Assembly: GCA_020698575.1 (NCBI GenBank)
Contig: CM036253.1
Span: forward strand, 36,215,219 to 36,279,218
Source: Bostrychus sinensis
Taxonomy: Eukaryota; Chordata; Actinopteri; Gobiiformes; Eleotridae
DNA length: 64,000 nt
Reading direction: 5' to 3'
Shown in pieces: positions 34,795 to 48,761 of the stretch. The notes beneath the pieces were generated by a model. It made no database searches, had not been told where the DNA came from, and saw only the letters and a program-made list of their open reading frames with translations. The translations under genes were made by a program, and so were the position numbers. How positions within the stretch are numbered: the stretch's first letter is position 1; the number at the start of each line of letters is the position of its first letter.

Positions 34795-35205
34795 AATTGT
34801 GGTTAAATGAAGAGCCATTTAGGAGCCAAAGGAACTAGAATGTATTAATGATTGAATTTTTTAGCAAGATAATGATTAATAAAAACAAAAAACATGTGAT
34901 TAATCACCTTTAAAAAATGTAACTGCTGCCCAGCACAAAAAAAAAAAATCAATTTGTTTTTTGGGTAGATGGGCTGAGGGCTGGTACAATTTGAGTGATG
35001 GGCTGGTTTGGCCCCTGCGCCGCCTATTGAAAAGCCCTGACATAATGTATAAATGTAGGAATAAATTTTAAAAAATTCTTAGCGATTGCCTAAGCCCCAG
35101 TTTTAAAATAGATGGTCCAGGCCAGTTATTTCAGACACAGCTCAGGACTCCCAGACTTCAGATCCCTTGCAGCTAATGTGCTGAGTATTTTCTCTTTGTG
35201 TTTCA

Positions 35206-35590
35206 GGAGCAATTCAGATGATGAGAGACGAGACAGACTGGACTGGGTTGTATCACAAACTGGATCTGCTGTTCTATGACTGGACCTGGACAGAACCCCC
35301 CATTCTGCCAATCAATGAGTGACCAAGGGATGTGTCCGACGCACCCCAGTGTTACTGTTCTTTAGTTTTGTTGTGTTCAGTGGAGTGTGACGGGGCTGGC
35401 CCTGGACAGTGGCTCTGTACACGGTAACTGTTTGCTCTTAGTGTGGACAGTGAGTTTACATGTTGTACTGAGCAACTGGCAGAAGGCACAGTGTGTGTGG
35501 TTGGTGTTTTTTCACTCATGTTACAGTGCTTGGAATCTCGGATGGTTGGATGGATCACAGGAAAAGGGATCTGGATAGAAGAGTTTTGCA
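35206..35590 (+). other. jup: candidate spliced 3' UTR exon of jup
   Basis: The pyrimidine-rich acceptor TTTGTGTTTCAG ends at 35205 and could pair with the donor just after the jup stop at 31844. The exon would be non-coding. No polyadenylation signal is obvious before a DNA transposon begins near 35594, so the 3' limit is a guess. RNA data are needed. Confidence 0.4.
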
Positions 35591-35593
35591 TTG

Positions 35594-37608
35594 CAACCCA
35601 AATTCCAAAAGGTTGTAAGTAGAGTAAAATGTAAAAAACAAAACAAAAAAACAAAAAAAAACAGGACATCACAATCTGACAAAATTTTATTCACAATAGA
35701 TCATAGACAACATCAGTTGTTGAATGATAAGGAGCTGCTCAGAGCCTCCTCAGTCTAAAAATTCTCTCCATAAAGATAATAAACAGAAAGGCAAAGAGCG
35801 GCTCTGCGGAGGCCAAAATGCACTGGAAACAGGTCTGACTTACTGCCGACAATGCAAACCAATCTCCTGCTCCGATCATACGGGGACCAGACAACCCATA
35901 GCAGAAGACCCCATGCTCCCAGATTGCCCCCCACAGGATGCTACGAGGGACACAGACGAATGCCCTCTCCAAATCCACAAAACAATGTGGATTGCAGGAG
36001 GAACTCGGTTTTGAAACATTGAATCATACCCTCTGGATGATCCAGTGTTTCACAACCAAGTTCCTCCTGTATCTGAGGTTTGACTACTGGGCTAATTCTT
36101 CTCTATAGTCCCCTGATATAGACTCTTCCAGGAAGGCTGAGGAGTGTGGGGCACTGGACGGTTTGCCAGAATTTCTTTGAGGCTGACTGATTATCCTCCC
36201 AGGGCTTCCCTGAACTGTCCCACAAGCCAGCCAGGTTAGAACCCCTTTTTCAGCTTGATGGCCTCCCTTATTTCTGGTGTCCACCACCGGGTTTGGGGTT
36301 GCTGCCACCACAGGCACCAGAAATCTTACGGGCACAGCTCAGAATGTCTGCATGGACAGAGGAGGTGAAGAACATGGTCCACTTGGACTCATGGTCCCCA
36401 ACCTTTCTTGGGACCTGGCTGAAGCTCTCCCGGAGGTGGGAGTTGAAGACCCCTCTGACTCATGGGAGGGCTCATCCAAACATTCCCAACAGACTCTCAA
36501 TGCGTTTGGGCCTGCCAAGTCTGTTCGGCCCTCTCCTCCTCCAGCGGAACAGACTCACTACCAGGTGGTGATCAGTTGCCCCTCTCTTCACCCGAGACAC
36601 ATGGTCGAAGGTCAGATGAAATGACAAGAAAATCGATCATCGACCTAGAGTGTCATGGTGCCACGTGCACCCTTGTGCTTGAACATGGTGTTTGTTATGG
36701 ACAAACTGTGACTAGCAGAGAAGTCCAATAACAGAACATTGCTCAGGAGGTTCAGATTGTGGAGGCTGTTACTTCCAATCATGCCCCTCCAAGTGTCACT
36801 GTTGCTGCCCACGTGAGTGTTGAAGTCCCCCAGTAGAACAATGGAGTCACCAGTCAGAGCACATTCCGGTACCCCTCCAAGGCTGGGTACTCTGCACTGC
36901 TGTTTGGCCTGTAAGCCGATACAACCTATTTCTGACCTGAAGGTGCAGGGACTCGTACACATGGCGGCTAGCTGGGGGGGCTATAAGCAAGCCCACACCA
37001 GCTTGCCGCCTCTCACTACGGGCAGCTCGAGTGGTAGAGAGTCCAACCTTTATCAAGGACTTGGGTCTCAGAGCCCAAGCCCTGCAAGGAGGTGAGCCCG
37101 ACTTTCTCTAGCTGATACTGCTCACCCTCCCACACAAGCTCAGGCTCCTCCCCAGTGAGGTGACATTCTGTGTCCTGATGGCTAAATTCTGGGCCGTCGA
37201 GGCACCCGCCTTTGACTGTCACTCGGCTCACAAGCACCAGCCCCTTATGGTCCTTCCTGCAGGTGATGGGCCGACAGGAATGCATGGCTCCAGGGTGGGG
37301 CCCCGGTGATGCCAATTCAGGTGACATACTCGATCTTGCTATATTCAACATTATATGGGGCTTTGAACTGCACTTAGTCTGGCTCGTCATCTAGGACCTG
37401 TCTGCCTTGGGAGACCCTTCCAGGGGCATTAACAAAGCTCCTAGGATCACTCGAGCTCTCAAACCCCTCCACGACAATAAGGTGGCACTTTAAGGAGGGG
37501 TGTGTTATTTTGGATAAACTATATTTTAATGATATTTGCAATCCATTGAATTTAGTTTTATGGGTATTTTACACTGTGTCCCAACGGTTTTGGAATTGGG
37601 GTTGTTGA
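35594..37608. mobile_element. DNA transposon with CAACCCCAATTCCAAAA ends, carrying a LINE relic
   Basis: The left end CAACCCAAATTCCAAAAGG and right end CGGTTTTGGAATTGGGGTTG are inverted. After the left end comes GTAAAATG and TTTTATTCACAATAGATCATA, as in a very common non-autonomous fish element. The middle (about 35730-37490) is occupied by an antisense Rex3 fragment inserted later. Confidence 0.65.
35730..37490 (-). pseudogene. Rex3-like LINE relic, minus strand
   Basis: The minus strand reads the same protein as 11241-13901 in pieces: SIVLLGDFNTHVGSNSD and LSITNTMFKHKGA (endonuclease, 36645-36850), VVAATPNPVVDT and LTWLACGT (about 36230-36300), then ILWGAIWEHGVF and FALSAVSQTCFQCIL (RT, 35750-35930). 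Much of the RT core is deleted, including the FADD motif. Several frameshifts. Dead copy. Confidence 0.8.
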
Positions 37609-37711
37609 CATACTGTACATCCTGCATCCTTCTCATTCTAACACTGTGTTATTTTTGGAATCATGATATTAGTGTCACTGACAACATTCCATGCTACTAT
37701 ATAAAGTGCAC

Positions 37712-38302
37712 TTTAAAGGAGACCTATTATGCTTTTGGATTAGGTGCTCCTAGGCCCTCTCTTCCCCTGATGGCCATGCCCACTTTGCTCTGTCAGCCCA
37801 AGCCAGCATTGCAAACAATGTAGTTTCAAAGTAACGGGTGAAGCCTTCCTCTGACTGAAGCCCTCCAAAGACAGTGCTACCTCCTATTTGTCTCCTTTGA
37901 GTTCACGTGAATAAAGTTGGGAGAATCTGAGTTCAGACATGTGATGAGAATGTCTGAGTCCTTTACTGAATGGTGGGGGTGGACAGAGCGGGGTATGATG
38001 GCTAATTAGCACTGCTATTAGCAACATGAAGCGAACCCATAGCTCACGATAGATAAATGAGCTGACTCCTTTGTAGTGGTTTAAGCACTGAAATTATTAG
38101 TACATTAATTTAAATGCGCTTTAGAAACACACACAAGCGCTTCCTGGAGAAGGCAGGGTTTCTCACGGAAGGCATACAGGATTACTAAAACGTGAATGAA
38201 ACAAAATACTACTCCAGGTATGTTTTTGATGAGGGAATAACATTATACCATGATAGAAAGCTCAGAAAAGCAGAGTGGGCAGAAAAGCAGTCTTAAGGCC
38301 CT
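37712..38302. repeat. dispersed fish repeat, copy B
   Basis: Starts AAAGGAGACCTATTATGC and ends near TTAAGGCCCTTTAATGTA. Inside are ACTAAAACGTGAATGAAAC and CTCCAGGTATGTTTTTGATG, shared with the copies near 32.6, 39.1 and 63.0 kb. Confidence 0.6.
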
Positions 38303-40510
38303 TTAATGTAGGATGCAGCGGGTGCTCTACTCGCTGCCGAGCTGAGTGGCACTGGAGTGTGAAGTTCGTGGCCATGGCAACCACACAAACCAGGAAGGGG
38401 TGTTAGCAAGTAGCAGTCAGGGCAAATTTTTAAGGCAAGACAATTTAGCCTTGTATTCTTTAACCATCTCAGTAAAAGTAATGTTCAGGACCACCACAGC
38501 CCTCTCATAATCATACCCCTGTATGCTAGGCTAACTTTTTAATATGGCCATGGTAAACATCCCTTTTCAACCGCTTTCTCTGAATGGACCTTTCAGGCTC
38601 TGTGATTGAAGCCTGAATTATTGGCAGCAGCACGCTGCTTAGCTCAGTGGCAACAGCTGCGTTCTAGCGCCACACTGACACATACAAGTCAATGGAATTT
38701 GCTGCCCCACTTGCTGCATCCAAAGGGCTGGCGTGTAGCCTGGTCACTGTCAGGTCCTCACTGCTGGGCTAAGCTGTAGTCTGGTCGCTGCCCAATCTTC
38801 TCTCCTAGGCTGGGCTGGAGTGTGGATGGTGTTTGGTCCTCTGCAGAGCTAAGTTGCTCGGGGATCTGTTAAATCTTAAATATGCTTTTATTTGTATAAA
38901 CCAATCTCGGTCACCTCTAGAACAGTAGTAGTTTTACAGCCTTTAAAAATGTGACTAAAATAAAAAATGTTTTAATAAGTTTTCTACTGGTGCCATAAAG
39001 AAAGAGACCATCGGAGGGCAGGAGAGTGCAGAGTGTTTTGAACATAACCAAAGAAAAAAGCACTTAACTTCTTGATGCTATTTTCTGCAAAATGACAAAT
39101 GGCTGTAAGGAATCATTGGAAACAAAGCTGTACACAGTTTCTGGATAAAAGAGTAAGGGCAGACTGGATGGAGAGGGCTTGATGATTGGTCAGTGAGAAC
39201 AGATGGTTACTTAAACAGGTGTGAATGAAACAAAACACAACTAATGAGGGAACAACATTATAACATGGGGAAAAAAGAGAAAAATAACATTTTGCATAAC
39301 ATGTATATCCCCTTTATTCATGTAGCATTAGCTATTGTTGATGTGGAAAAGTGAAGAGTGTAGACAGACCCTTATTGTATTTCATGATATGCCTTATTTT
39401 AGGGTGTTGACAAGAATCCATGTCTAAATAATTTTTCTACATATTTTTGTCTATTTATATGTTTCCTTATTTGCACCATGTTAACCACTAACCCTCACCT
39501 GCTGGGCAGTGTGCCAAACAGTTCCCGTGTGCCAGGCATGTGCCACGGCATGTCCAGGGGCGCTCCTTGCATGGTCGTGTGTTGTGTACTCATTCAAATA
39601 TTTGTAACTTTTACAAACTCACAGTCCACTCCTTTCTGGATGATGAATGAGTCCTAACAAACCAGACTACAATTCCCATCACAGCCCCAGTGTCAGCAGG
39701 TATATGATATTCTGCTCATTTGCACAAAGGATTGTATCTCTATGAACTCATTCCGAAGCCATGATGATTTTTCTGTGACTGTTACTTGTGTTCCGCCATC
39801 TGCAGATGGACTCAAGAGCAGTGTTTCCCAACTGTGAGTCTGGACCAAGGGGAAGTCAGTCTATCTATTTACTGGGAGGCCACGAAATGTAAAAACTGCA
39901 CCACATTAAAAATTCATGTTGTGGCATGACAAAACATAGCAAACACAAAACATTCATAACTACAGAAAATACTCCACCATTGGCTTTATTTATGTAAAGT
40001 TGTTTTCAACTAAAACAGAGAATACAAAAAGAAAATATTACAATGAGAAAGTGCAATCAGTGTGGTGGTTACGGTTCTTTTAGCTTAAGGCAAGACATAA
40101 CAGGAATATGGATTTTTTAACTAACAAATATCGATGTGAAACTGTTGTATTTTACTGGCATCACTATAGGAAACATGTATTGCAAGTTTTGAATCATTTA
40201 ATGTTTTTATACAAATAAGGAATTTTACACAAATGCACAGTTTGCTGAATATTGGACAGAGCCAGGTTTAAAATTCCTGATTCGTTTTGTGACATATCAG
40301 ATGAAAGGATTTTTACAGAGGGAGTTATGTATCTTTGATTTTGTATGTTAGTAGTAAGTAAGTAGATATTACTGACAACAGCCTTAAAAAGTCAAATATT
40401 GCTCATTTTTAGGAGTATAATTCCCAAAAAATGAGGCTCAGAATTATATATCAATAACCCCCTCTGTACAAGCCTTCTTAAGTTAGGTATAAGACTGGAA
40501 AATGTGGAGC
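38303..40510. other. no gene found; includes dispersed repeat copy C
   Basis: The block 39000-39280 (GGCTTGATGATTGGTCAGTG, AACAGGTGTGAATGAAAC) matches the 62.9 kb copy. The remainder has no long frame and no family I recognise. Confidence 0.55.
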
Positions 40511-40512
40511 TT

Positions 40513-40898
40513 GCACAGGGTTTCCGCAGGGCATTAAAAAACATTAAAAGTCATTAAATTGATTTTGTAAAAATTAGGGCTTAAATTGCATTAAAAAGCA
40601 TATTTTGATTTATTTGTGAATATAAATATGCATATGTAAATAATAATTTACCATTTTTGTAGCCTACAGTAGTGTGATAGACGGCGGAACAAGTTAGCTT
40701 CCAGTGGGACCAAATCACCCAAATATCAGAATTTGACTTTCAACATTATTGGTGCTTTATGAACTGTATGTTACAATATTTGCAAATACGTTTTGACAGT
40801 TTAAGCTCCCGCAATTATGTGGCATTAAAAATAATGCATTAAAAATGGCATTAAAAAGCATTAAATTAGACTTATTGATACTTACAGGAACCCTGTGT
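40513..40898. mobile_element. hAT-like MITE (CAGGGTTTCCGCAGG ends)
   Basis: Ends CACAGGGTTTCCGCAGGGC and TACAGGAACCCTGTG are inverted. The interior repeats AAAGCATTAAATT on both sides of the centre. No obvious 8-bp duplication. Confidence 0.55.
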
Positions 40899-40899
40899 G

Positions 40900-43500
40900 C
40901 TACTGAAGTGGAGATATCTGACTCAGAGTAGTCTTATGACCCTGGCTCAAGGGGTCATAAACAATGAGGACACACTAGACAGAATACAGTTCAAATAAAA
41001 TAATCTTTATCAAACAATGAAATCAAATTAAACCAAATTGGACAAAATTAAGATTAAAGGCCAAATTCGAAGTAGAAGATCAAATGATAAAGAAAGTACG
41101 TGTGTAGTGTTGTTAAAGGTGCAGAACTAAGCAGAAGGTCTAACCAAACATCACTAAACTAAGAACCAACAACCAAGCTAAACCAGAACCAAACACCAAA
41201 CAAAAGAGACTTTTAGGCCAGCAGCATGGAGAGTAAACTGGTGTGCTAGGGAAACCTTTGGGAAATACCTGCCTGCACCTGGGCACCTACAGGTGTGCCA
41301 GGCAGGTTAGTCAGTAACTATAGCAACCACTGTTGTTTGTTTTCAGATTCTAGAATGTGATGATGTCACATGCTCAGATGGGGGGCAAGAGCCAATTTTC
41401 CTATAACTTAAGGTATTTTCATTAGAAATATCTGAAAAGAAAATTCACAAATACTGAACCTGATCATTTATATCAGTGACAAGGTCCATAAACTCGCTGT
41501 ATGTATCCAACCACACCAAAAACGTTGCAAATTAATAACAGATATGTTGCCTGCCCCCCATCTGTATTAAATACTATAGGCCAGTAGAATGTTGTGATGT
41601 CATCTGAAACCCAGCATTCACCCAGATGCGACATGGGAGCATCACAGTAGTAGTAGCAGTAGCAGTAGTAGTTGCTACTTAAGTGGAGTTACCTGACTCC
41701 GATTGTGAGAAAACACCTTGAAGTGAATATTTCAAGTATAAATCTATAAACACAAGTTACTAATTGCAATGAAATGAACTCCCTCCCTGGACATTTTTTT
41801 TTTATTTCAGTGAAAGCTTCAGGTCCAGAAGCAAAACGTGATCAAAATCTTGGAAAAAAAGTGTCTTTCCTGTTGTCTCACCTTAAAGCTAAAGGCAGAT
41901 CCAGTTAATATTGGTATGTACTGTATGTACATCCAATGGTTTTTGCTGTGAGGAGACTTTGATCTGGACTCTTCCTCAAGTCACAGTTTGGGAAACCCTG
42001 CTCTAACTCATGCTCAGTTTTTGGTTTTGGTCTGCCCCAGCCCAGAGTGCAGCGTTCAGCACAGCTGCTTCTAGTGCTCATGAAAAAGCCTGAACTACTG
42101 TAAAAGCACAGAATAACTTGAATTGCAGAGGCAATCTACCACGGCTCAAGTGTTCCTTCATTAAAATGTTATTTTTAATGTGTTTTCCTTTGTCTACATC
42201 ACTTGTACACCAGTATCACAGCTGTGTCCAGACTTTTACAGACCTTTAGTTTGAAGTGTGTCTCCTACCTTCAGTCCTAAATGTTTGTAGTGCTGGGCTC
42301 GGGACAATTTGAATTCAATGACTACTGTCCCGTTTCTCTGTTCAAGAGATATTATTTTTAAAAAGAAATGCTTCACACATGAGCTGATGACAACTAAGGA
42401 AAGGTAAAACACAGAAAGGGTCAGGTGATCACGTAAGGCCGGAAGACTGAGCTGGCAGCTGACAGGTCAGCTCTCCTCAGGACTGTACCCCTCCATGTGA
42501 CCCATGTTGTTGCTCTGCAGGGGTAAGTCTGTAGGTAATGAAGTTGAGGCCAGAGACAAGTGAGTGCTGCAGATAGGGAGCTGCTCTTACTTCCCACAGT
42601 GAACTCTTTACATGTTGTGGTTTTTATGTACAGTTTATACATTTTTGTGTAGTTTCTTAATTTTCTTTTCAATTTCATTACTATTGTTACCATTTATTAT
42701 TCATATAATCATTTATGTCAATAATCATTGAATTATTAAATTAGAAAAAAAACATTCAAAAAGTAGCATGTATTCACAGTTAAACAGTTTAATATCTTAA
42801 AACTTGTTCAATACCAATGCCCTCCATGCAGGGGGCTGGGGGAAGGGCATCCTGTTAAGATGAAAACTACATATTCTAGGAAGCACCAATGCTAACGTAG
42901 CATACCAAAGTAAAGGAAAAAAAGCTCAGCTAAAAGCCTCTACCAAACACTGCCATCCAAACCCCTGCAAGTGTATAGAAATTTGTTGAAATATATGCAA
43001 AAAACATATGTACACTTTTGTGTATATATGTACTGCTCCTACTTTCACTACCTCAAGCTAGCCATGCAAACAATCTGACATTTCAAAGCATGGGCTCTGC
43101 TGATTACAAAGATGTCTGTCCCAGTTACAATGCAACTAAAACTCAGAATGCTAGCAGCCAAATAAATCATTTATTATTATTATGATTATAAGTAATAGTA
43201 GTCTATGTAAAATTTAGAAAATGAGTAAAAACATTTGTATTTGGATGGAATAAATAACCATATTGATCTATCAGTAAAATATAATTAGTTTTCCAGTCTG
43301 GTACCTGATGAAGGTCAAATGGCACATATGGTGCCAGAATGTGTTCAAATGGACCATTGTGTTAAAACTTTTGTAAAACTGTTCGAGTTCACTTTTTTAG
43401 GATCTACTTTGGCACACTTACTAATTCCTAAGTGAATTAGGCTCTGACCCTATGATTCAAATGTGTTTTTTCTATAAATAAGTTTTGTTTATACATATAT
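40900..43500. other. no gene found
   Basis: AT-rich sequence with an imperfect AAACCAAATTGGAC-type A-rich tract near 40990-41210 and a short (GTA)n near 41640. The minus-strand frame at 42421-42693 has no recognised domain. Confidence 0.5.
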
Positions 43501-43989
43501 ATATATCCCGACTTGCTCTGATGGCACAAGTGCGACGGTCACCGTGAGATCCAAACGAGACCAGCGCCTGAGCCAGGACCGCAGTTCATTAGGAGCAACT
43601 GTGGAGGCTGCACGGCTCAATGCATGATGGGAAAACGCTCACCTGACAGCGGTGAACGGATAGTGCTGATGAGAAGCGTAACGCACGACACTTCACTGCC
43701 CTCCTCTCCTTCTTCCCCCGCCTCTTTAAAAAACAAACAAAAATACAGACTAAAGTTACAGTTTTGACATGGATAAACCAACACACGCGAGAAGTGGACT
43801 TCGGGCGTGATGGTGCGTGCACAGCAAATCCAGAAGTGTTAAATTCACAGTGTTGGTGTTGTAGTGAGTAGAGTGAGGGAAATCCAGAGTTATTTTAACT
43901 ATATCAGTGTTGTTCATTAAAATGAGTTGGTGTTGATTCATAGTGTTAGCCTGTAACACCTTAAAAGTGTATTTTGAAGGGAACACTTA

Positions 43990-45660
43990 TAAAGTGTTAC
44001 TTGCATTTGTGACGTACCCAACCGATCTCAAGCAGCGGGAAAATCTCCTGGAATGGTCACTTCACATTCAAACTGGACTGGGAGGCAGCTCTGTTCATGT
44101 AAGTACATTTAAGAAATTGCGGAATGTTTTTGTAGCTGTATTCCACTTCTGCATATAAATAACATTAGTAGGTGTTTATTCTGTGGTCTATCGTCACAAA
44201 ATAAATATAATTTATACGAATGTACTTGCACATGACTGTAAGATTGTGTTTACATTCAAACTTGGACACCACTGGCTTGTACTGGTTTGTATGATTATAA
44301 TTGTTTGTTTTTTTTTTTTATTGTTTGTTTTTATTATTTTTAAACGACTATAAATTAAATTCGACAAATATAAACAAATGGGAGCAAAGTAAGCCTCGTG
44401 TTCAAGGACTATTGCTAAATACTGAATTGCTAGGCATGTACATTAGCTCCTTTGTGACCGCCGAAGTGGTAACTGCTAGGCTAATTGTGGGCAGGCCCTT
44501 CCCCACTTAGATCGGATAATAAATGGTAACTTAACAAATGTGCGCACATATATGGATTGCAGTGGTGGACGTACAGGTAGAGTGCTGTGCTAGGGGTGAC
44601 AATACGCAAATAATGCATGTTTGAGAATTATGCAAGGTAGGTTTAGCTACGGTGCACGTGTTCGTGCTAGCGTTAGCTTACTTTGATTATAATGCACATT
44701 GGTTTGTAAAGCTATGGTGTTAAATTATTTCAAGTGCATTTTAATTTTTAATTTGCCATTAGCTGAAAACAAGTCACTTCAGGCTGTGAATTCAACTAGT
44801 AAAGTACGACTGTTGCATGACTTTATGCTAGCTACTGACGCTAATGCTAGGCTTTGCTAACGTTAGCTGTATTTTTACTCTTAAGGGCTTGGTAGCTTGG
44901 CCTATGTTAATATGTATATGCGAAATTTGCCTACTGTAATCCTTATCGCACAGTTACAAAGTCATACAAGGTTAAAAATGTGTGTCTGGCATACTTTTGC
45001 CTTAGCTGTTGACCACGTGTTAACTTAGCTGACTTGAGCTAATTGCACCCTAGTCTGTATGCTTCTATATTAACGTCAACTCTGTTAAGACAATTAATGC
45101 ACTGGCTCTAAATAGCTCAATCACAACGTTTTAAATAAAATGCTAGTTCTTTGGTGCATTAAGTTATGTTAAGTTGGTTGCAAAGGTTTTTTTGTTATGG
45201 CCATGCTAGAAAATGTTTTATGTGAGTATTTAAGTAAACTGCTTTGCATTAGGCATAAATGGGATGCTTTTAGACTAAAGGCCAAGACTAGTAGGAGCTT
45301 GAATAGCTGATTGTATTAAATGGCTCTGGTGATAAGTTGTGTTAGTCTTTTTTTTACTAAATTAGCATTGTGTTGGTTGCTTGTACCTGAACCTACACAA
45401 TGCTATTTTATTATGAAAAAGATGATAAGTTGAGCATTTACATTCAACCATTCAGCCCAAACAAGGGACAATATTTATAGTTTGGCAAAAACTGAGCATA
45501 GCCTGGAATACTTTGATCCTGACAAATGCGCAAAGATAAGGCATACATTTCACATATTGTGTATTAGTGTACTTATAGTCAGTAGCAGTTTAATAATGTA
45601 GACATGTTTAATGCCCTATTGTTTGTTTTAATATATTATGTGTTGTGTTTTTCCTAGCAC
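43990..45660 (+). other. 5' leader of the second CACTA-like element
   Basis: A possible first exon ends at a GTAAGT donor at 44100, after a short frame (YPTDLKQRENLLEWSLHIQT). TGACGT (CRE half-site-like) lies at 44010. The remaining ~1.5 kb is AT-rich and probably intron. Confidence 0.4.
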
Positions 45661-45663
45661 ACA

Positions 45664-48600
45664 ATGTTGGTTGCAGTAAGATTTGGGGAAGTCCAGAAAT
45701 ATGTTGTCGTGGCTCAAACTGAAGATGGCTTTGAAGACTTCAACACATGTCATCAGGAAAGGTTGGTCTTCACACCAAACACACAATGTGTCACAACAGT
45801 TGGGCTAAAGGCATGACTTTCAAAGAAAATTGCTAGAATTACAGCTCTCATGCTAGTTAACATTTGCAAATATTTTACAATTTAGTAAGGCTTCAAATTT
45901 TTTAAGTGAACATGTACAAAAATAATTGAATTAACTTTAAGCTGAAAACATTTCAGTCATAGAGAAACTAGGTCTTCCTCTTTTGACTCAGTTGCACTTA
46001 ACAGATGAGACAGGGTCAGAAGTGGAGGCTGATGTGTTTGAGGAGCTTTTGAAAAGAGGGGACCTCATTGTAAATGTGTCTACTGAAAAATCAACAGGTG
46101 AGCTTAGGCCTTGTTAAGTGAAGAGTACTATCATGACAAATACTGTACAGAAATAACTTGCATAATGTACGTTCCAGTTGGACTTGACTTGTCAACAAGT
46201 CCACTAGGATCACCAGAATCAGACACTTCAACAGCTGTGACTGTAGGGTCACCTGAAACATCGCCTCTGTCAGTCTCTTCTGATTCCGACACAACAATTA
46301 TTATTAGGGACAATGGAGGCAAACAAAATGACTATGAACGCGAATCAGCAAGATGGGTATTGAGTTACTTTCTCATGAACACCACTGCTAAAACATGACT
46401 AGACTTGTGTCAGTGTTAAACTTTGTTTTGTTTTAAGATGGTGATAAAGGCACTCCAGTCAAAAACAGGAGGACAAAATATAATTGACGAATACATGAAA
46501 ACAAAGACAATAAGTGACAGAACAAGAAAACACATTGTTAATCTTCTTGTGGCAAAAATGATTGAAGAGCATGGGTAAGATATCTAATTTTATAGTTTTG
46601 CAAATAAAATACAATTTTACTTCTGTAATTATATGCAGTTAACACCAATATGCTTCCACACAAAGGAGGAGTCCACCAGTCCCTGTGTGGATCAAATATG
46701 CACTTGGAGTCATAACACTTTTCCCTTGCCTGAGAGATCCCTACTCACAGAATGGATATGTAAGTGGTTGTATGTTCTACTGCTTTTTTTTGCGTAGTTG
46801 TGTGTGTGTTTTTTTTCTCTCCCAAACCTTTTCTTGAACTTGTCCTGAATTTTCTAGGTCAGGTTTCTAGTCAGGTTACTTGGCTTGGCGTTTAAAGACA
46901 TGTCAGCGCAACACAGTCCCACTACGGAGGCCCCCTACAAGCTTTGATTCAGAAGTTAGTCCAAAGAGAAAGAGGCAACTTCTTGCAGATGACCAGTTAT
47001 TCGGAGATGATTGTCAAGAAGCAATAGCAATGCTAAAGCATTCAACCAGTGTAACTGTGATAAAAGAGAAGATGAGGGCCACATTTCAGTATCGCCAGTC
47101 TCTGGTGCATGACCAACAGTCTTGGATGTTTTTCAAAGATTTGTTGATACACCGGGTCTGGTAAGAAAAACAAATTTAGTTCATGTTTGACTTCATTTGT
47201 ACAAGGAAACAAAACTGACACCTGTCTTTTCTTTCAGATAGAGCAAGACTTTGGCATGATGTTTGGGGAGGAGGTATCGAGCAGGTTTGTATCCAAATGG
47301 CCCACTTTTTTCAAACCAAGGATTCTGGCAGACTGTAAAAACCTGTACCGTAATGACCGCATAGAAGAGCTCTTGGATGATGGATCAGGTAAGTTGGTTC
47401 ATTCTTTATTATAAGCCTATTCTACACAATTAATCTAACTACAAATTTTATTTGTGCACTGTTTCTAGGGTGGGATAGCGACATGTCCAGTGTTTTGCTT
47501 CTAGTTCACATGCTTCCACCGACACCTAAAGGTTACAAGAAGAGTGGAAAGATGAGCTCAGCTCAAGCTATTGGCCATCTTGTGCGATACCTGCAGGTAT
47601 GAATTATAAAAATGTATTTCATTTTGTGAGGTTGTCCTACCTTACATATATCATTTTGTTATTTACCACCACTATTTGTTTGCATTTCAAGTTGTGATGT
47701 CCTACTAGGGTTTGCCTGTGTGCAGGTGAACTTTGATTAAATTGATATCTCTACATGGCCATTGTTGTTGGGGCTTCAACTAAGTGTACCATAACCCTCT
47801 CAAGCTTGAACTATGAAATAATATTCCCAAATATTTCCCAAATAAAAATGTGTTTGAGACATTTAGAAAGGGTCTCTCTTCAGCCTGCAGTGGACTGCAG
47901 GTGGGCTGTGTAGGAAAAGGATGTTTCAAATATGAGTTTGTGGTAAAATCGGGTTTAAGTATATTCATTTAATTCACACTGGGTTCTTTGCCACTCCCCC
48001 CCCCCCTACAACACAGTGTCCTACATAAACATACATAACGCGCTCACAGTAGAATATTTTTAAACCTTTACATACGATTATGGCAGTAAGTCATGAGTAA
48101 GCATCTCATGATTACAAAATGATATAATTACAATTAAAGGATGTACATTTAATATTTTACACTGAAGTTTTTTGACTTGAAATTGCACTACTTAAATTTC
48201 ACTTGCCCACTGTCTTTTTTTTTTTTTTTCCCCCAATGTTTTAAGTGCACCTGTAGTAAAGCGCCATTGTAAAAAAATTACATAAAAGAGGGCAGTTCCA
48301 GCCACACACAAAATGCATGTCAAGCAAAATATTGCTATAATCCTGCCTCTACAGTTGCTAAGTTACTTGTTGTCATTCTCATTTATTTAATTCTGCATTT
48401 TATCATTTCTTACAGATTGGTGTCAGTGTTGACACATTTCTTGCCGGGGTGGAGCCTGGACAGCCATTCCTCTTGTGTGTCGGAAATGAGAAGAGCAACA
48501 TCCAGAGGTTTTATGTAATTGTGGACCACAAGGCTATACCCTGCAAAGCTGAGACATCACTTGCTGCGTTGGATGAACTCTTTAAGGCACACTTCATCTT

Positions 48601-48739
48601 TACTCTCAACTACAACGAATCCCTCATCAACTTTTACACGTTCATACAAACCACTGTCTACAACATTGATGTTGGAAGCGGCAAAGAAAACCCAAGAGTG
48701 AAAGAGCTTCGAGCCAGAATTTTAAATCCTGACTCTTGA
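45664..48739 (+). pseudogene. companion protein of the second CACTA-like element (SAMD3-like relative)
   Basis: Likely exons: 45664-45762 (MLVAVRFGEVQKYVVVAQ), 46005-46097 (EVEADVFEELLKRGDLIVNV, a CIDE-N/PB1-like edge), 46179-46353, 46438-46574 (MVIKALQSKTGGQNII), about 46667-46760 (SPPVPVWIKYALGVI), about 46858-47160, 47238-47388 (VSKWPTFFKPRILADCK), 47469-47595 (LLLVHMLPPTPKGYKKSG) and 48416-48739 (VDTFLAGVEPGQPFLL, ending ILNPDS). The middle (AIAMLKHSTSVTVIKEKM, TFQYRQSLV) parallels 10690-10800 of the first element. Most exons have GT-AG borders and remain open, so this gene is better kept than the transposase. Reading frame across 46858 needs a different acceptor or contains a shift. Function unknown. 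Confidence 0.65.
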
Positions 48740-48761
48740 GGTAACACATCCAAAAAGTCAA

